47,971 nt of DNA from Planctomycetaceae bacterium (GCA_900299185.1 OMIV01000110.1:1-47971); one strand, 5' to 3'; counted from the stretch's first letter, positions 10,401 through 18,431 are shown. Notes: a model not told the origin generated them from the sequence alone. Numbers and translations: made by a program.

Positions 10401-12530
10401 TCGCTGCGCCAAACGACCGACATCAAGCAGCTCGCGTTCGAGCTTGGCTAACTGATCCAACCGCTTCTCCATCGCGGCGAGTTGCTCGTCAGCCTTCTTC
10501 AAACCCACGGCATTGTCTTCGAGCTGTTCGGCCAGATCTTTGGGATCAAACTTCGTCGCCGTTTGAAGCTGTTGCGACTGCTTGGCGATCTCCTGCTCGG
10601 CAATCTTCTTGGCCTCCGCAGCAAGGTTCGCAAACAACGGATGCTCGCCAAATCGCTCGGCCAAATCCTTGAGACGCTCGGCCGTCGCGTGCTCTTGCTC
10701 GGCCAACCCAATCAGTTTGTCGGCCTGCTTGAAGGGCTTCTTGTCGGCCTCGTTCTGCTGAGCAACCGCCTGCAATTCGTCGCTGCGTTTCCGCTCAACA
10801 TTGAGATCCTGTCGGATTGCTTCCAGCTCTTGCTTCAGCTCCTTCTGCCGAGCAATCACATCCGAGGCACCCGGCGACAACGCTTCGGCTCGCAGAGCGA
10901 CGTAACGCACTTCGGACCAAACTTCATTGGCTCCGGGAATGGGACGCTCGTCCGCCGCTCGCACTTGCAGGCTCAATCGGTCCCCGGCCTTCAAGGCCAG
11001 ATCCTTGAGATCAATGCGGAACTCATGTTCGAGAGACCTGCCGCCGAGCTTTTCATTCGGAACCTTGATGACCTGGTCCAATCCACTTTCGGCTTTCAAA
11101 TGCAGTTCGAGCGCACCCAGCCCGAGATCATCAGCTGCGGCAAGCTTGAGCACGTAGACGTCGGTCGGTCGCGCTTCGTCATGCGTCGATGCTCGAACAT
11201 CCAACAACGGCGGCTGATCGAGCGTGATCAGCAACTGCCGATGAGGCTCTGCGTTCGTAAGCCCATGCTCATCCTGCAGTCGAAAAGCAACGATGGCTTG
11301 CAGCTCTGCCGGCAGTTCAAGTGTCGCCGTTCTTCCATCAGCGGCGAGCTTCATGGCCGAGCGCGGCAGCTCATCAACAACCGGAGCCAGCTCATTGAGG
11401 CGCGGTCCAGTCTGCTTTCGATCTTTCTCGGGTACGGCTGCGTCCTTCTTCTTTTCGAACTGAGTCCCAGGCACAGCGCTAGCCGACAGCCATTCGATCT
11501 CGGCGGACTTCATCGGCTTGTTGAAGGACAATTGCCACTTCAATCGACTGCGTTCAAAGACGCGGATATCGCCAGTCACACCATCGATCTCGCGCCGCGG
11601 TTCACCGACATACGGCGGCGACTCAACGATCAACTTCGCGGCCGTCACGCTCGGAGCATCCACAACTTCAACATGAAACTTCTTCGAACGAGCGCCATCG
11701 CCCACGATCTGGAAGTCGAACGAATCGAAGACCGCCGGCAATGTGGCCTGAAACGCATTCGACTCCGCATTGAATTGCAGATCGCGCGAGTCCGCTTCGC
11801 CATTCGAACTGCGAACGCTGATCGAGACCGGCTCTGGGATGGGATCATCGGACCCATTTCGCCATTGAATCCGCGCAGCGAGCGTGACTTCCGAGCCTCG
11901 CGCAACAACGCGATCACCGTCCAGCACATCAAACTGCAATCGCCCCACTGACTCGAAGTTGCCGAACGGATTGACCAATCGAGCAAACAACATCCCCGAG
12001 ACCGAAGGGAACAACACGAAGCTCAGCAACAAGCCGACGAGTGCCGCCGTCCCCGACCAAAAGCTGCGAAGAGCGCGGCGCTTCGGTACCGCTTGCTCGA
12101 TTTCGCAATCGGCCAAGCACTCGATCGTCTCGCGTTCGAGCATCTCGCGCATGAACGGTGAGCCGCGCTGCCCTTCAGCTAGACCCGGTTGAGTCAGTTC
12201 CACCAGCGACGTGAGGCGCTCTCCGAACTCTGGAAATTGCTGCTCGGCAAACGCCGCAAGCTCGGTGCTCGACAACTTCTGCAAGCACGGTCTGACCAAC
12301 CACCAACCGCCCAGAGACAGCGTCGCCACCCCAAACCCGACCAACATTCCGAGCCGAGTTATTGGTTCAAAGTCGATCAACCAATCCGCTGACAACACGG
12401 CCACAACCAAAGCCGTCACGCACAGCAAGAACTTGCCGCAGCCAGCCAAGACGGCCACTTGTCGTACTCGCTTCCCCAGCCCCAACAACCGCTGATTCAA
12501 CTCGCGCGGCAACTCGTATTGGCAAGCCAT
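7404..12530 (-). CDS. DUF4175-like membrane protein with giant Ala/Gln-rich coiled coil (1708 aa)
   Basis: The N-terminus has two hydrophobic segments (about 33-51 and 60-79) and a third at about 155-177, followed by an extracytoplasmic beta-rich part to about residue 540. This layout resembles DUF4175 proteins. From about 550 to 1640 the chain is nearly all heptad-like Ala/Gln/Glu/Lys coiled coil with repeated AEQAQ, LAEQ and QAAEQ units. Two Met-Pro-Gln-Gly-rich linkers interrupt it, including tandem GQPMPGQPxSGQPMPGQPMS. A short conserved-looking tail with LKTEILQSSQRKANGDYSKLIK closes it. It probably spans or scaffolds the periplasm; function is unknown. Several long plus-strand frames across this gene, one of 489 codons, are shadows of its biased codon content. 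Confidence 0.85.
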   Translation of the reverse strand: MACQYELPRELNQRLLGLGKRVRQVAVLAGCGKFLLCVTALVVAVLSADWLIDFEPITRLGMLVGFGVATLSLGGWWLVRPCLQKLSSTELAAFAEQQFPEFGERLTSLVELTQPGLAEGQRGSPFMREMLERETIECLADCEIEQAVPKRRALRSFWSGTAALVGLLLSFVLFPSVSGMLFARLVNPFGNFESVGRLQFDVLDGDRVVARGSEVTLAARIQWRNGSDDPIPEPVSISVRSSNGEADSRDLQFNAESNAFQATLPAVFDSFDFQIVGDGARSKKFHVEVVDAPSVTAAKLIVESPPYVGEPRREIDGVTGDIRVFERSRLKWQLSFNKPMKSAEIEWLSASAVPGTQFEKKKDAAVPEKDRKQTGPRLNELAPVVDELPRSAMKLAADGRTATLELPAELQAIVAFRLQDEHGLTNAEPHRQLLITLDQPPLLDVRASTHDEARPTDVYVLKLAAADDLGLGALELHLKAESGLDQVIKVPNEKLGGRSLEHEFRIDLKDLALKAGDRLSLQVRAADERPIPGANEVWSEVRYVALRAEALSPGASDVIARQKELKQELEAIRQDLNVERKRSDELQAVAQQNEADKKPFKQADKLIGLAEQEHATAERLKDLAERFGEHPLFANLAAEAKKIAEQEIAKQSQQLQTATKFDPKDLAEQLEDNAVGLKKADEQLAAMEKRLDQLAKLERELLDVGRLAQRANQLADDAAQLEDKRKELEQSPLLAGERPEDRAAAKEQLQQEQAQLGKEQDELLTSLNKLLEEKTEIVESARDHQLERLAQLAEQAKKLADRQDQLANAVDGDAKHQQEAAAPLAEKQAALAEKAQQLADQVEAQQARTPVTPIDPEAAQKILDEIKAGNAQAAEELAQKLAQDAERTQQELLKAEPLPADPREAAKALADRQRALAKDIAQAADELAKGEESTSLRDLAAKETALEIAAAQLDAGQEARDEQKAAVDQAAEAVKQLVEAAKADEAAAQQPGKPMDGQNQPASNNAEKAQAAAKRAAENAQQAAAALDQLAEAAQTAEQQQAAAANREAQQKQTQAALAELQKQQDALKKQAAEQLGDGKQAPNAEQLKQLAEQEQKLADQVGELETPQAQSAKRAAEQALDAAADALAQTPSEQQAQAANRALQQAEQALERLAQAANRAAPEDPQAEARQLAEQARELAQQERQLVRELAELNQPKGEKPTDAQPMSRQATPGQPMPNEQANGSPMKSDAASNDPQQANAQTAQASKGQPAEPSTDRASPRELAEQQANLAAEAAELARQAAEQAGPESAAAEAARQAAQQGEQAQGQAQNGQLDQAAKNAQQAAQSARQASEALKESAPGMSQRASDLAERQQQVAQSLDQLAADPAARAEAQRNQQRQLANQTSNLQRELNQLAKQLGAAPLDLDQQSKQANQAGQATGEGQQAQRDAQQALQQGNVGDAAQASQQAAESLRQAAEQAQNAQPASGQQHAIPGELASQLTTAAQRLQQAQRELAASQPGGQQAGGVAPMTSAMNGQPMPGQPLSGQPMPGQPMSGQSGNAQGGQQSANGTPSTANQGQPGEGQPGQSGSASSSDQARAANAEALRQAAEQLSQAAERLQADAGKSQSGNRPRSITAKQQQSANNAPSSSSGEQGNQSPGDVSTPETDLLKQAQRNWGKLPGTLKTEILQSSQRKANGDYSKLIKLYFEELAKSGSNEPAKKNAE

Positions 12531-12739
12531 GAGTACGTCTCCCGTTTGTCAGCAGCACACCACCAAGTGACCCGGCTCGCTTCCGAAATTCTGTCGACCA
12601 TCGGTTGACCACGATAATGCCTGCGACAAAGCAAGTCGCTGCCTGGTTGCATTCAGAGGCGGAATCAGCGACTTGTAAGAAGAGCCTGACGCCGCCGTCT
12701 CGGGTCGCATCAAATCTTAGACCTCTCCAGGACCATGCC

Positions 12740-13153
12740 ATGACGACCGACGACGAACTCGAACGCCTCATTCAAGCGGCTCGAGCAGCAGCCAGTCGTG
12801 CTTATTGTCCTTACAGCCGCTTCCCTGTCGGAGCGGCTGTCATGACCAGCGACGGAGCCATCTTCAGTGGCTGCAACGTCGAGAATGCGTCGAGCGGACT
12901 CACGATCTGCGCAGAGCGGTCTGCCGTCTTTCAAGCCATCGCGGCGGGGAAACAATCGCTGCGCCGAGTGATCATCTTCACTCCCACTCCCACTGTGACG
13001 GCTCCCTGCGGAGCCTGCCGACAAGTACTCAACGAGTTCTCTGCAGACTTACTGGTGACCTCAGTCTGCGACGGTCCGCAACGGCTCGACTGCCGGTTGA
13101 GCGAACTCTTGCCGCATGCTTTCGGCCCAGCCAATTTGGTCGCGATTGAGTGA
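12740..13153 (+). CDS. cdd: Cytidine deaminase
   Basis: Homotetrameric-type cytidine deaminase of 137 aa, which converts cytidine or deoxycytidine to uridine or deoxyuridine in pyrimidine salvage. The zinc site is visible as C57-A-E59 (Glu59 is the proton shuttle) and P-C90-G-A-C93. The substrate-binding FPVGAAV and NVENAS stretches are present, and the length is normal for the family. The open frame extends upstream to 12605, but ATG 12740 is preferred because it has CAGGA at 12728-12732 seven bases upstream and gives the canonical N-terminus. It is transcribed toward the BMC-T gene with foldback elements between. Confidence 0.95.
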   Translation: MTTDDELERLIQAARAAASRAYCPYSRFPVGAAVMTSDGAIFSGCNVENASSGLTICAERSAVFQAIAAGKQSLRRVIIFTPTPTVTAPCGACRQVLNEFSADLLVTSVCDGPQRLDCRLSELLPHAFGPANLVAIE

Positions 13154-13181
13154 CGCCAAGTGGCGGCCTGAGTCAAAAATG

Positions 13182-13230
13182 CGAGTCGCGGAGCGACTCG
13201 CCTACGTAGCTCAGTCGCTCCGCGACTGAG
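13182..13230. repeat. Composite inverted repeat between convergent genes
   Basis: AGTCGCGGAGCGACT (13184-13198) and its exact reverse complement AGTCGCTCCGCGACT (13213-13227) flank a centre containing the palindrome TACGTA. Each arm is itself a small hairpin (CGAGTCGC/GCGACTCG and TCAGTCGC/GCGACTGA with 3-nt loops). It could act as a bidirectional terminator for cdd and the BMC-T gene, or be a REP-like dispersed element. Confidence 0.8.
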
Positions 13231-13265
13231 AATAACCACAGCATTGACCAAGCTCGCCAAAACAC

Positions 13266-13359
13266 GAAAGCCGTTTGGCCATGACTCTCAAAGCAACGAG
13301 TCCGCGCGAGGATCCTCGCGCACAGACGCACTTCAGAGAGCCGCAGCAAAACGGCTTCG
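13266..13359. repeat. Nested foldback with 18-bp central palindrome
   Basis: The outer arms AAGCCGTTT (13268-13276) and AAACGGCTT (13349-13357) are inverted. Inside lie CTCTC and GAGAG arms, and near the centre the perfect palindrome GCGCGAGGATCCTCGCGC (13304-13321). The element abuts the BMC-T stop codon. It may be a transcription terminator for one or both convergent genes or a small non-autonomous repeat. Confidence 0.7.
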
Positions 13360-13389
13360 AAAATCCAGCCGGACAAAATCGTCCTGAGC

Positions 13390-14001
13390 TTACTTGGGCA
13401 AGAGCGCTGCAAGGTCCGAATGCGGACGTGGGATGACGTCGGCGAGAATCAACTTGCCACCCAGTCGTTCGACCGTGCTGCGGCCAGTTTCGATCGCGTT
13501 CTGCACCGCCGCAACGTCGCCTTTGATCATGATCGTGATGTAAGCGGCACCGATCTTCTCTTTGCCGACTAGAGTCACGTTGGCCGACTTAAGCATGTCG
13601 TCTGTCGCATGCAGGGCGGCAACCAAACCTTGAGTTTCCAACAATCCGAGGGCGTCACTTGTGCTCATCGCGTCTTTCCGAGGAACTCGAGAATCGTAAA
13701 CACCGAGAAGAGGGCTGAATTGCGGCGGCTGATCCGCCAACAAACGTGTGACTTCCAATGGGGCCGGGAGCACCGTGAATGTCGCGGTCGCGCCCATTCG
13801 CTGGGCGATCTCCATGCCGTGTTCGGCAGCGAATTGCACTTCAGCAACGCCGCCAATCAGCTTGATGCACTGAGCCGCGCTGTCGGTACTTTCGATGCCC
13901 AAAATTCGCACGCCTGCAGCTTTCGAGCACCGATCCGCGACGATGAACGACGGGGAGAGGTTGCTCACTTCCAGCAGGCCAAGACTGAATCCGTCTGTCA
14001 T
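13390..14001 (-). CDS. BMC-T: tandem-BMC microcompartment shell protein
   Basis: Two consecutive BMC domains are visible. The first, about residues 5-90, begins SLGLLEVSNLSPSFIVADRC; the second, about 108-190, contains ALGLLETQGLVAALHATDDM and a GAAYITIMIKGDVAAVQNAIE stretch. Proteins of this build form trimers that act as pseudohexameric tiles, often with a gated central pore, in bacterial microcompartment shells. No other BMC gene, aldehyde dehydrogenase or signature enzyme is next to it, so it would be a satellite shell gene. The frame opens at GTG 14022; ATG 14001 gives the usual BMC-T N-terminus, though neither start has a strong ribosome-binding site. Stand-alone use of a BMC-T-like protein outside a compartment cannot be excluded. 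Confidence 0.9.
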   Translation of the reverse strand: MTDGFSLGLLEVSNLSPSFIVADRCSKAAGVRILGIESTDSAAQCIKLIGGVAEVQFAAEHGMEIAQRMGATATFTVLPAPLEVTRLLADQPPQFSPLLGVYDSRVPRKDAMSTSDALGLLETQGLVAALHATDDMLKSANVTLVGKEKIGAAYITIMIKGDVAAVQNAIETGRSTVERLGGKLILADVIPRPHSDLAALLPK

Positions 14002-14386
14002 GTCGCCACCACTGTGAGTCACTCAAAGGAGACCAAACTACGCGAGAATTTAGCACGGCTCGCGAGTCTGGGTAGGCAGCATGTGACCGCACAGAGTTGG
14101 GAAGACAAGAATCTTGGCGCGGTCGCAACGGTTTTACGCGCCGTGGCGATCAATCGGGCAGCGAAGCAGCACAACCAGAGTCGCCAGATACCGTGCTTGT
14201 GACGTGCCGAGTTTCCGCCGAAATCGCAAATCTGCCAGCAAATTAGGGCTCGTTACGGGCCTGCTGCCAAGCTCGCCGAGGCCCGTATTGCTCGATTTTT
14301 TCCGAGCGACCTATACTCGACCCGCACATCGAGAAGTAGACTTTCTCGAAACTTGAATAAATCTGCTCGGCGAAAGGATTCGTCCG
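14002..14386. other. Divergent intergenic region between the BMC-T gene and the LptD leader
   Basis: This gap of about 385 bases has no supported gene. It holds the inverted repeat and sigma70-like promoter described separately. It also has a hairpin, CGAGAA (14330-14335) with TTCTCG (14343-14348), in the presumed 5' leader of the lptD-like gene. No clear minus-strand promoter for the BMC-T gene was picked out. Confidence 0.6.
14255..14317 (+). promoter_or_regulatory. Candidate sigma70 promoter and upstream inverted repeat for the lptD-like gene
   Basis: TTGCTC (14288-14293) and TATACT (14312-14317) are spaced by 18 bases, a good sigma70 -35/-10 fit. Just upstream, ACGGGCCT (14255-14262) and AGGCCCGT (14279-14286) form an 8-bp perfect inverted repeat. 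It could be an operator or the terminator hairpin of an upstream transcript. It is the strongest promoter-like match in this gap. Confidence 0.5.
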
Positions 14387-14440
14387 ATGTCTGGGCGTTT
14401 GGCGCGGCGTCTTGAACCATCAACTGCGGAGCGACTGTGA
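14387..14440 (+). CDS. 17-codon leader ORF overlapping the lptD-like start
   Basis: ATG 14387 is preceded by AAAGGA (14373-14378) at eight bases, a better ribosome-binding site than that of the following gene. It encodes MSGRLARRLEPSTAERL and stops at TGA 14438-14440, which overlaps the GTG start of the lptD-like gene in the tetranucleotide GTGA. Such overlap usually means translational coupling. The peptide is basic and matches nothing I recognise. It may serve only to deliver ribosomes to the weak GTG start. Confidence 0.45.
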   Translation: MSGRLARRLEPSTAERL

Positions 14441-17400
14441 CGGATATTGTTCGCAGTCGCTGGCGGTGGTTTGCTCTCCATGTCGTCTTGCTCGTCATGG
14501 CCGCGCTCGTGCTGCGCACTCAGATGAAAGCCCAGGAAACTCCCGAGCCGCTCTCTGCGGTCGCTCCCGCCGTTCGAATCGCGGCAGATATCGCCCATCA
14601 GTCTAAAAGCGATGACGGCAGCCAGATTTCAGTCTTGCGCGGCAATTGCCGGATTGAGCAAGGCGACACCACGATGTTCGCTCGGCAGGCCGTCATCTGG
14701 GAAACGCGGATCGGCAATCGGCAGCGAATCGAGGTTTATCTCGAAGACGACGTCCGCATCGAAACAGCGTCCAACAGTCAGCAGCTTCAACAGACTTTTT
14801 TGCAACTTTGGTCGGACTCGGGAGTGACTTACCAATCGCGCTGGCCGCGCGAGTATCAAGCTCCGCTAACCGACCCCCTGACACAGCGCGGAATGTCTCG
14901 GCGCAAAGTCCACTTCGATCAGATCAGTCAGCAGTCTGCTCAACTGCAAGTGCCAATCGACGGCAGCACGTTCCAAGGCTTGATTCTCGAAACGCCGAAC
15001 TCCGTGATGCGCCGCGTGCGAGTCTCATCACGGACCGGCTCGCCGTTCTCGGTGCGGACCGAGCGTTCGACGACGTCTACCCCGGCCGAGCAGATCGCGA
15101 TGCTGACTGGCGGCGTGAAGTTGAACATCGACTCGCCGACTGCCGATGGTCGACCTGACCCCAAAGCTTTGGAACTGGCCGCCGACAACATGGTCGTGTG
15201 GACCGAACCGACGGACATCGACAACCTCGCAGCGGGGGCCGAGCGATTCCAAACGCGAGACACTCCGCTGCAAATCTATCTCGAAGGCAACATCGTCGTG
15301 CGTCAGGGCGACACCGTGTTGCGAGCCGCTCGGGCGTTCTACGACGCGCGCGACAAGCGAGCTTTGATGACGGACGCCGAACTCCGCGTTTCGATGGCCA
15401 AGTCCGACGTGCCGTTGCGAGTCCGTGCCGGTCGCATCCGACAACTTGGCGAGAAGTCATTTCATGCTCAGCAGGCTTGGATGACTGGCAGCAAGTTCGG
15501 CAAGCCCGGCTATCGACTCGAAGCCAACGACATCTTCTATGAAGAGCGAGTGGTCAATCCGTGGGTCCATTCCAATGGCGGCTGGGTTGATCCGGAGACC
15601 GGCGAATACGACGACGGTGTCGTTGATTGGGTCACCACGCTCGATAACCGGTTCTACTTGGGCGACCTTCCAGTTGGGTATCTGCCCTACCTCAGTGGCC
15701 CCGCCGAAGACCCTAAAATTCCGATTCGCAAAGCATCGGTGCGATCCGATCGTCCCTTCGGTGTCTCGGTGCAGACGGTGTGGGATCCCTTCCATCTGCT
15801 GTCGATCGACAAACCCAAGGGGCTCGATCTGGGCGTCTTGATTGACGGCTACTCGCGACGCGGCGTCGGACTGGGACTTGAAGGCGCTTACAAAGGTGAA
15901 GATGCCTTTGGCGTCGACGACCGATTCTCGGGAGAACTGCTGCCGTACTACGTTCGCGATGAAGCCACAGACATCTTGGGTCTGGATCGTCGCAACGTGA
16001 AAGTGCCTGATCCGAATCGCGGTCGAGCCTTCTGGCGACATCGGCACGAGCTGCCCAACGACCTCTTCATCAGTGGAGAAGTGGGCTGGATTAGCGATCG
16101 CAACTTCTTGGAGCAGTACTACGAGAACGAATTCGATCGCGACAAAGACAACGAAACGCTGCTCTACGGGCAACAGCACATCAACGAGAACTGGACCTGG
16201 GGCCTGTTGGGTCGCGTGCAAACCAACGACTTCGAGAACAACACACAGTGGTTGCCCAAGGGCGACCTGTATGGCCTGGGCGAACCGTTGCTAGATGGCC
16301 TCATCACATGGACCAGCCACACGTCGGCAGGCTATGGGCAGGTCTATCAAGCCGACGCTCCGTATGACCCCGCCGAAGCTTTCACGGCACTACCGTATTA
16401 CTCCGGTGTGTCGGGTGGAGTTTTTATGACTCGGCATGAGTTGGCGGCCCCGTTCAACTTGGGACCAGTCATCATCTCGCCGTATCTGCGAGGCGAAGCT
16501 GCCTATTGGAGCGAGGATTTGACGGGTTCGTCAGCGGACCGCTTCGTCGGCACGGGCGGTGTCCGAGCTAGTCTGACGATGTGGCGCGTGTGGCCGTACA
16601 TCCGCAACTCGATCTTCAATCTCAATGGTCTCGCTCACAAGATGGTGTTCGACGTCGACTGGTCCTACACCGATTCGTCGCGCGACCTTTCAACGATCGC
16701 TCAATACAACGAGTTCGACGACGACGCCCAAGAACGACTGCGACAGCGCATTGTCACCAACACCTTTGGCGGCGCCTTGCCGAACTTCTTGGATCCTCGT
16801 CAGTACGCAGTGCGAGCTGGCGCCGGTGAAATGGTGAGCGTGCCGTATCACGAACTCGTCAACGACCTGCATGCGATCCGCTTCGGTTGGCACCATCGGC
16901 TGCAAACAAAGGTCGGTCCTCCTGATCGACAACGCATCCGAGATTGGATGACCCTGGACCTGGGAGCCGCGTACTTCCCGAGCGCTCAGCGCGACAACTT
17001 TGGTGAAGACTTTGGCCTGCTAACTGCTCGCTACAGTTGGATGATGAGCGACCGAGTCACGCTGCTCGCCGGTGCGACTTATGACACCTTCGCGGGCGGG
17101 CAAGAGCTATGGCATGTAGGCTTCCTGACACAGCGTCCCGAGCGTGGCAGCTTCTATTTGGGTTATCGCAATGTGCGAGCCAAAGACATCGACAGCCAGA
17201 TTCTCACCAGCAGCGTGAGCTATCTGTTGAACCCCAAGTGGATCATCACTGCCAGCACCGCCTACGACGTCGCCGAGCATCAGAACCGCGGCCAGTCACT
17301 GACGTTGACTCGCGCTGGAGCCGACTGGTTGTTCCATCTCGGCGGCAGCTTCGACGCGAGCAAGAACAGCTACGGTGTGGCGGTCTCCTTCGAACCGCGC

Positions 17401-17460
17401 TTCGGAGCTCGCGACGCCAGCTCGACGCAGTTGAGTTCGCTGTTGGGCATCACTCGCTAA
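14437..17460 (+). CDS. lptD: LptD/OstA-like outer membrane LPS-assembly protein
   Basis: A 1007-aa protein with an N-terminal export signal (hydrophobic residues about 11-26, then Ala-Gln). An OstA/LptA-like beta-jellyroll region follows (about 55-330), with repeated strands such as VLRGNCRIEQGDTTMFARQAV and IYLEGNIVVRQGDTVLRAARAFYDARDKRALM. The long C-terminal part has alternating aromatic and polar strands typical of a beta-barrel and ends in a strand near FEPRF. By family, LptD with LptE inserts lipopolysaccharide into the outer leaflet. The start is GTG, overlapped by a short leader ORF. An LptE-like lipoprotein and BamD are encoded about 1-3 kb away on the other strand, supporting the call. 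Sequence divergence from proteobacterial LptD is large, so the transported lipid is inferred. Confidence 0.8.
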   Translation: MTDIVRSRWRWFALHVVLLVMAALVLRTQMKAQETPEPLSAVAPAVRIAADIAHQSKSDDGSQISVLRGNCRIEQGDTTMFARQAVIWETRIGNRQRIEVYLEDDVRIETASNSQQLQQTFLQLWSDSGVTYQSRWPREYQAPLTDPLTQRGMSRRKVHFDQISQQSAQLQVPIDGSTFQGLILETPNSVMRRVRVSSRTGSPFSVRTERSTTSTPAEQIAMLTGGVKLNIDSPTADGRPDPKALELAADNMVVWTEPTDIDNLAAGAERFQTRDTPLQIYLEGNIVVRQGDTVLRAARAFYDARDKRALMTDAELRVSMAKSDVPLRVRAGRIRQLGEKSFHAQQAWMTGSKFGKPGYRLEANDIFYEERVVNPWVHSNGGWVDPETGEYDDGVVDWVTTLDNRFYLGDLPVGYLPYLSGPAEDPKIPIRKASVRSDRPFGVSVQTVWDPFHLLSIDKPKGLDLGVLIDGYSRRGVGLGLEGAYKGEDAFGVDDRFSGELLPYYVRDEATDILGLDRRNVKVPDPNRGRAFWRHRHELPNDLFISGEVGWISDRNFLEQYYENEFDRDKDNETLLYGQQHINENWTWGLLGRVQTNDFENNTQWLPKGDLYGLGEPLLDGLITWTSHTSAGYGQVYQADAPYDPAEAFTALPYYSGVSGGVFMTRHELAAPFNLGPVIISPYLRGEAAYWSEDLTGSSADRFVGTGGVRASLTMWRVWPYIRNSIFNLNGLAHKMVFDVDWSYTDSSRDLSTIAQYNEFDDDAQERLRQRIVTNTFGGALPNFLDPRQYAVRAGAGEMVSVPYHELVNDLHAIRFGWHHRLQTKVGPPDRQRIRDWMTLDLGAAYFPSAQRDNFGEDFGLLTARYSWMMSDRVTLLAGATYDTFAGGQELWHVGFLTQRPERGSFYLGYRNVRAKDIDSQILTSSVSYLLNPKWIITASTAYDVAEHQNRGQSLTLTRAGADWLFHLGGSFDASKNSYGVAVSFEPRFGARDASSTQLSSLLGITR

Positions 17461-17569
17461 GCAGCCATCACGCAGCTCTGGCTCTTACGAGGCGACAGCG
17501 CCCGTAATGAAGGCGTCGGCCAAGCCGCTCTCAATAACTTGATTGCACGAAGAGTTACATAAGGCCGTT

Positions 17570-17655
17570 GTCTCACGCGGAGGCGCAGGGTTCGCGGAGA
17601 TACGAGACGTGTTTTTCGTCTTCTTCTCTGTGATCTCCGTGCCTCTGCGTGAGAC
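17570..17655. repeat. Long foldback element with GTCTCACGC ends
   Basis: The left arm, which starts GTCTCACGCGGAGGCGCAG at 17570, pairs with the right arm ending GTGCCTCTGCGTGAGAC at 17655. Inner pairs GGAGAT/ATCTCC and CGAGACG/CGTCT extend the stem, giving one long imperfect hairpin of about 86 bases between the convergent lptD-like and PfpI genes. It resembles the dispersed GCAGAGGC-type palindromes common in planctomycete genomes. A related motif occurs at 24975-25059. It may also terminate transcription. Confidence 0.75.
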
Positions 17656-17731
17656 CTCTTTCTGATCTTCAGATCGAGTCCGCTGCTGCCTGCACCTCAC
17701 CGCAGCAAGCTGTTACGTGCAGCGCGGCGCC

Positions 17732-18268
17732 TCATTGACTCGCCAAGACTGCGATCATGGCTCGGCAGAAGTCAGGCAGGTCGTCCGGCTTGCGGCTGGA
17801 GACGAAGTGCCGATCGGTGACGGCTGGGGCGTCTTCCCAAATGGCTCCGGCGTTCTCGAGATCGTCCTTAATGCCTGGTGAGCCAGTGACTCGCACTCCG
17901 CGATAGACCTTGGCCGAGATTGGCATCCACCCGCCGTGACAGATGGCTGCCACCAGTTTGCCAGCGGCTGCGAACTCGTTGATGAGCGACAGCACTTTGG
18001 GATCGCGGCGGAGCTTGTCGGGCATGAATCCGCCGGGGCAGAGCACTCCATCAAAGTCTGTCGACCGCATGTCGTTGATCGCCGAGTCCGACACGCAGGG
18101 ATAACCGTTCTTCCCCATGTATTTCTTGGCCGCCTCTTGACCTGCAATCACAACTTCAGCTCCGGCCTCAATGAGCCGCAGCTTCGGATACCACAGCTCT
18201 AAGTCCTCGTAGATATCACCCGCAAAAGCGAGCACTCGTTTGCCAGTCAGCGGAAGTGGATCAGTCAT
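17732..18268 (-). CDS. DJ-1/PfpI family protein
   Basis: A 178-aa class I glutamine-amidotransferase-like protein of the PfpI/YhbO type. The nucleophile elbow AAIC110H111GG carries the Cys-His pair, CPGGF (77-81) precedes it, and Glu21/Glu22 occupy the position of the conserved acid in DEDLEL-like motifs. Family members are reported as stress-protective deglycase-like enzymes, chaperones or peptidases; the activity of this one cannot be told from sequence. It is a single gene between the lptD-like gene and lptE with its own strand orientation; no link to LPS transport is suggested by sequence. Confidence 0.9.
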   Translation of the reverse strand: MTDPLPLTGKRVLAFAGDIYEDLELWYPKLRLIEAGAEVVIAGQEAAKKYMGKNGYPCVSDSAINDMRSTDFDGVLCPGGFMPDKLRRDPKVLSLINEFAAAGKLVAAICHGGWMPISAKVYRGVRVTGSPGIKDDLENAGAIWEDAPAVTDRHFVSSRKPDDLPDFCRAMIAVLASQ

Positions 18269-18431
18269 GTGAAGTCTTTCGGTGAGGAATGGATGGGGAG
18301 CGATCGTGGGTCATAGCCAGAACACGGAAGACCTTCGAGCAACGACGTGGAGTGAACCTTACAAATCCGAAGCACCAGCGAGTGCTTGTAGGCACGGTCT
18401 TCTAATGCGCTCGATGACTTCGCTGACGCGA

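Noticed and set aside
10482-11951. 489-codon plus-strand ORF
   Set aside because: It is antisense to the DUF4175-like gene; the Leu/Arg-rich sequence is what the reverse complement of Gln/Ala/Lys codons yields, and it has no ribosome-binding site or domain.
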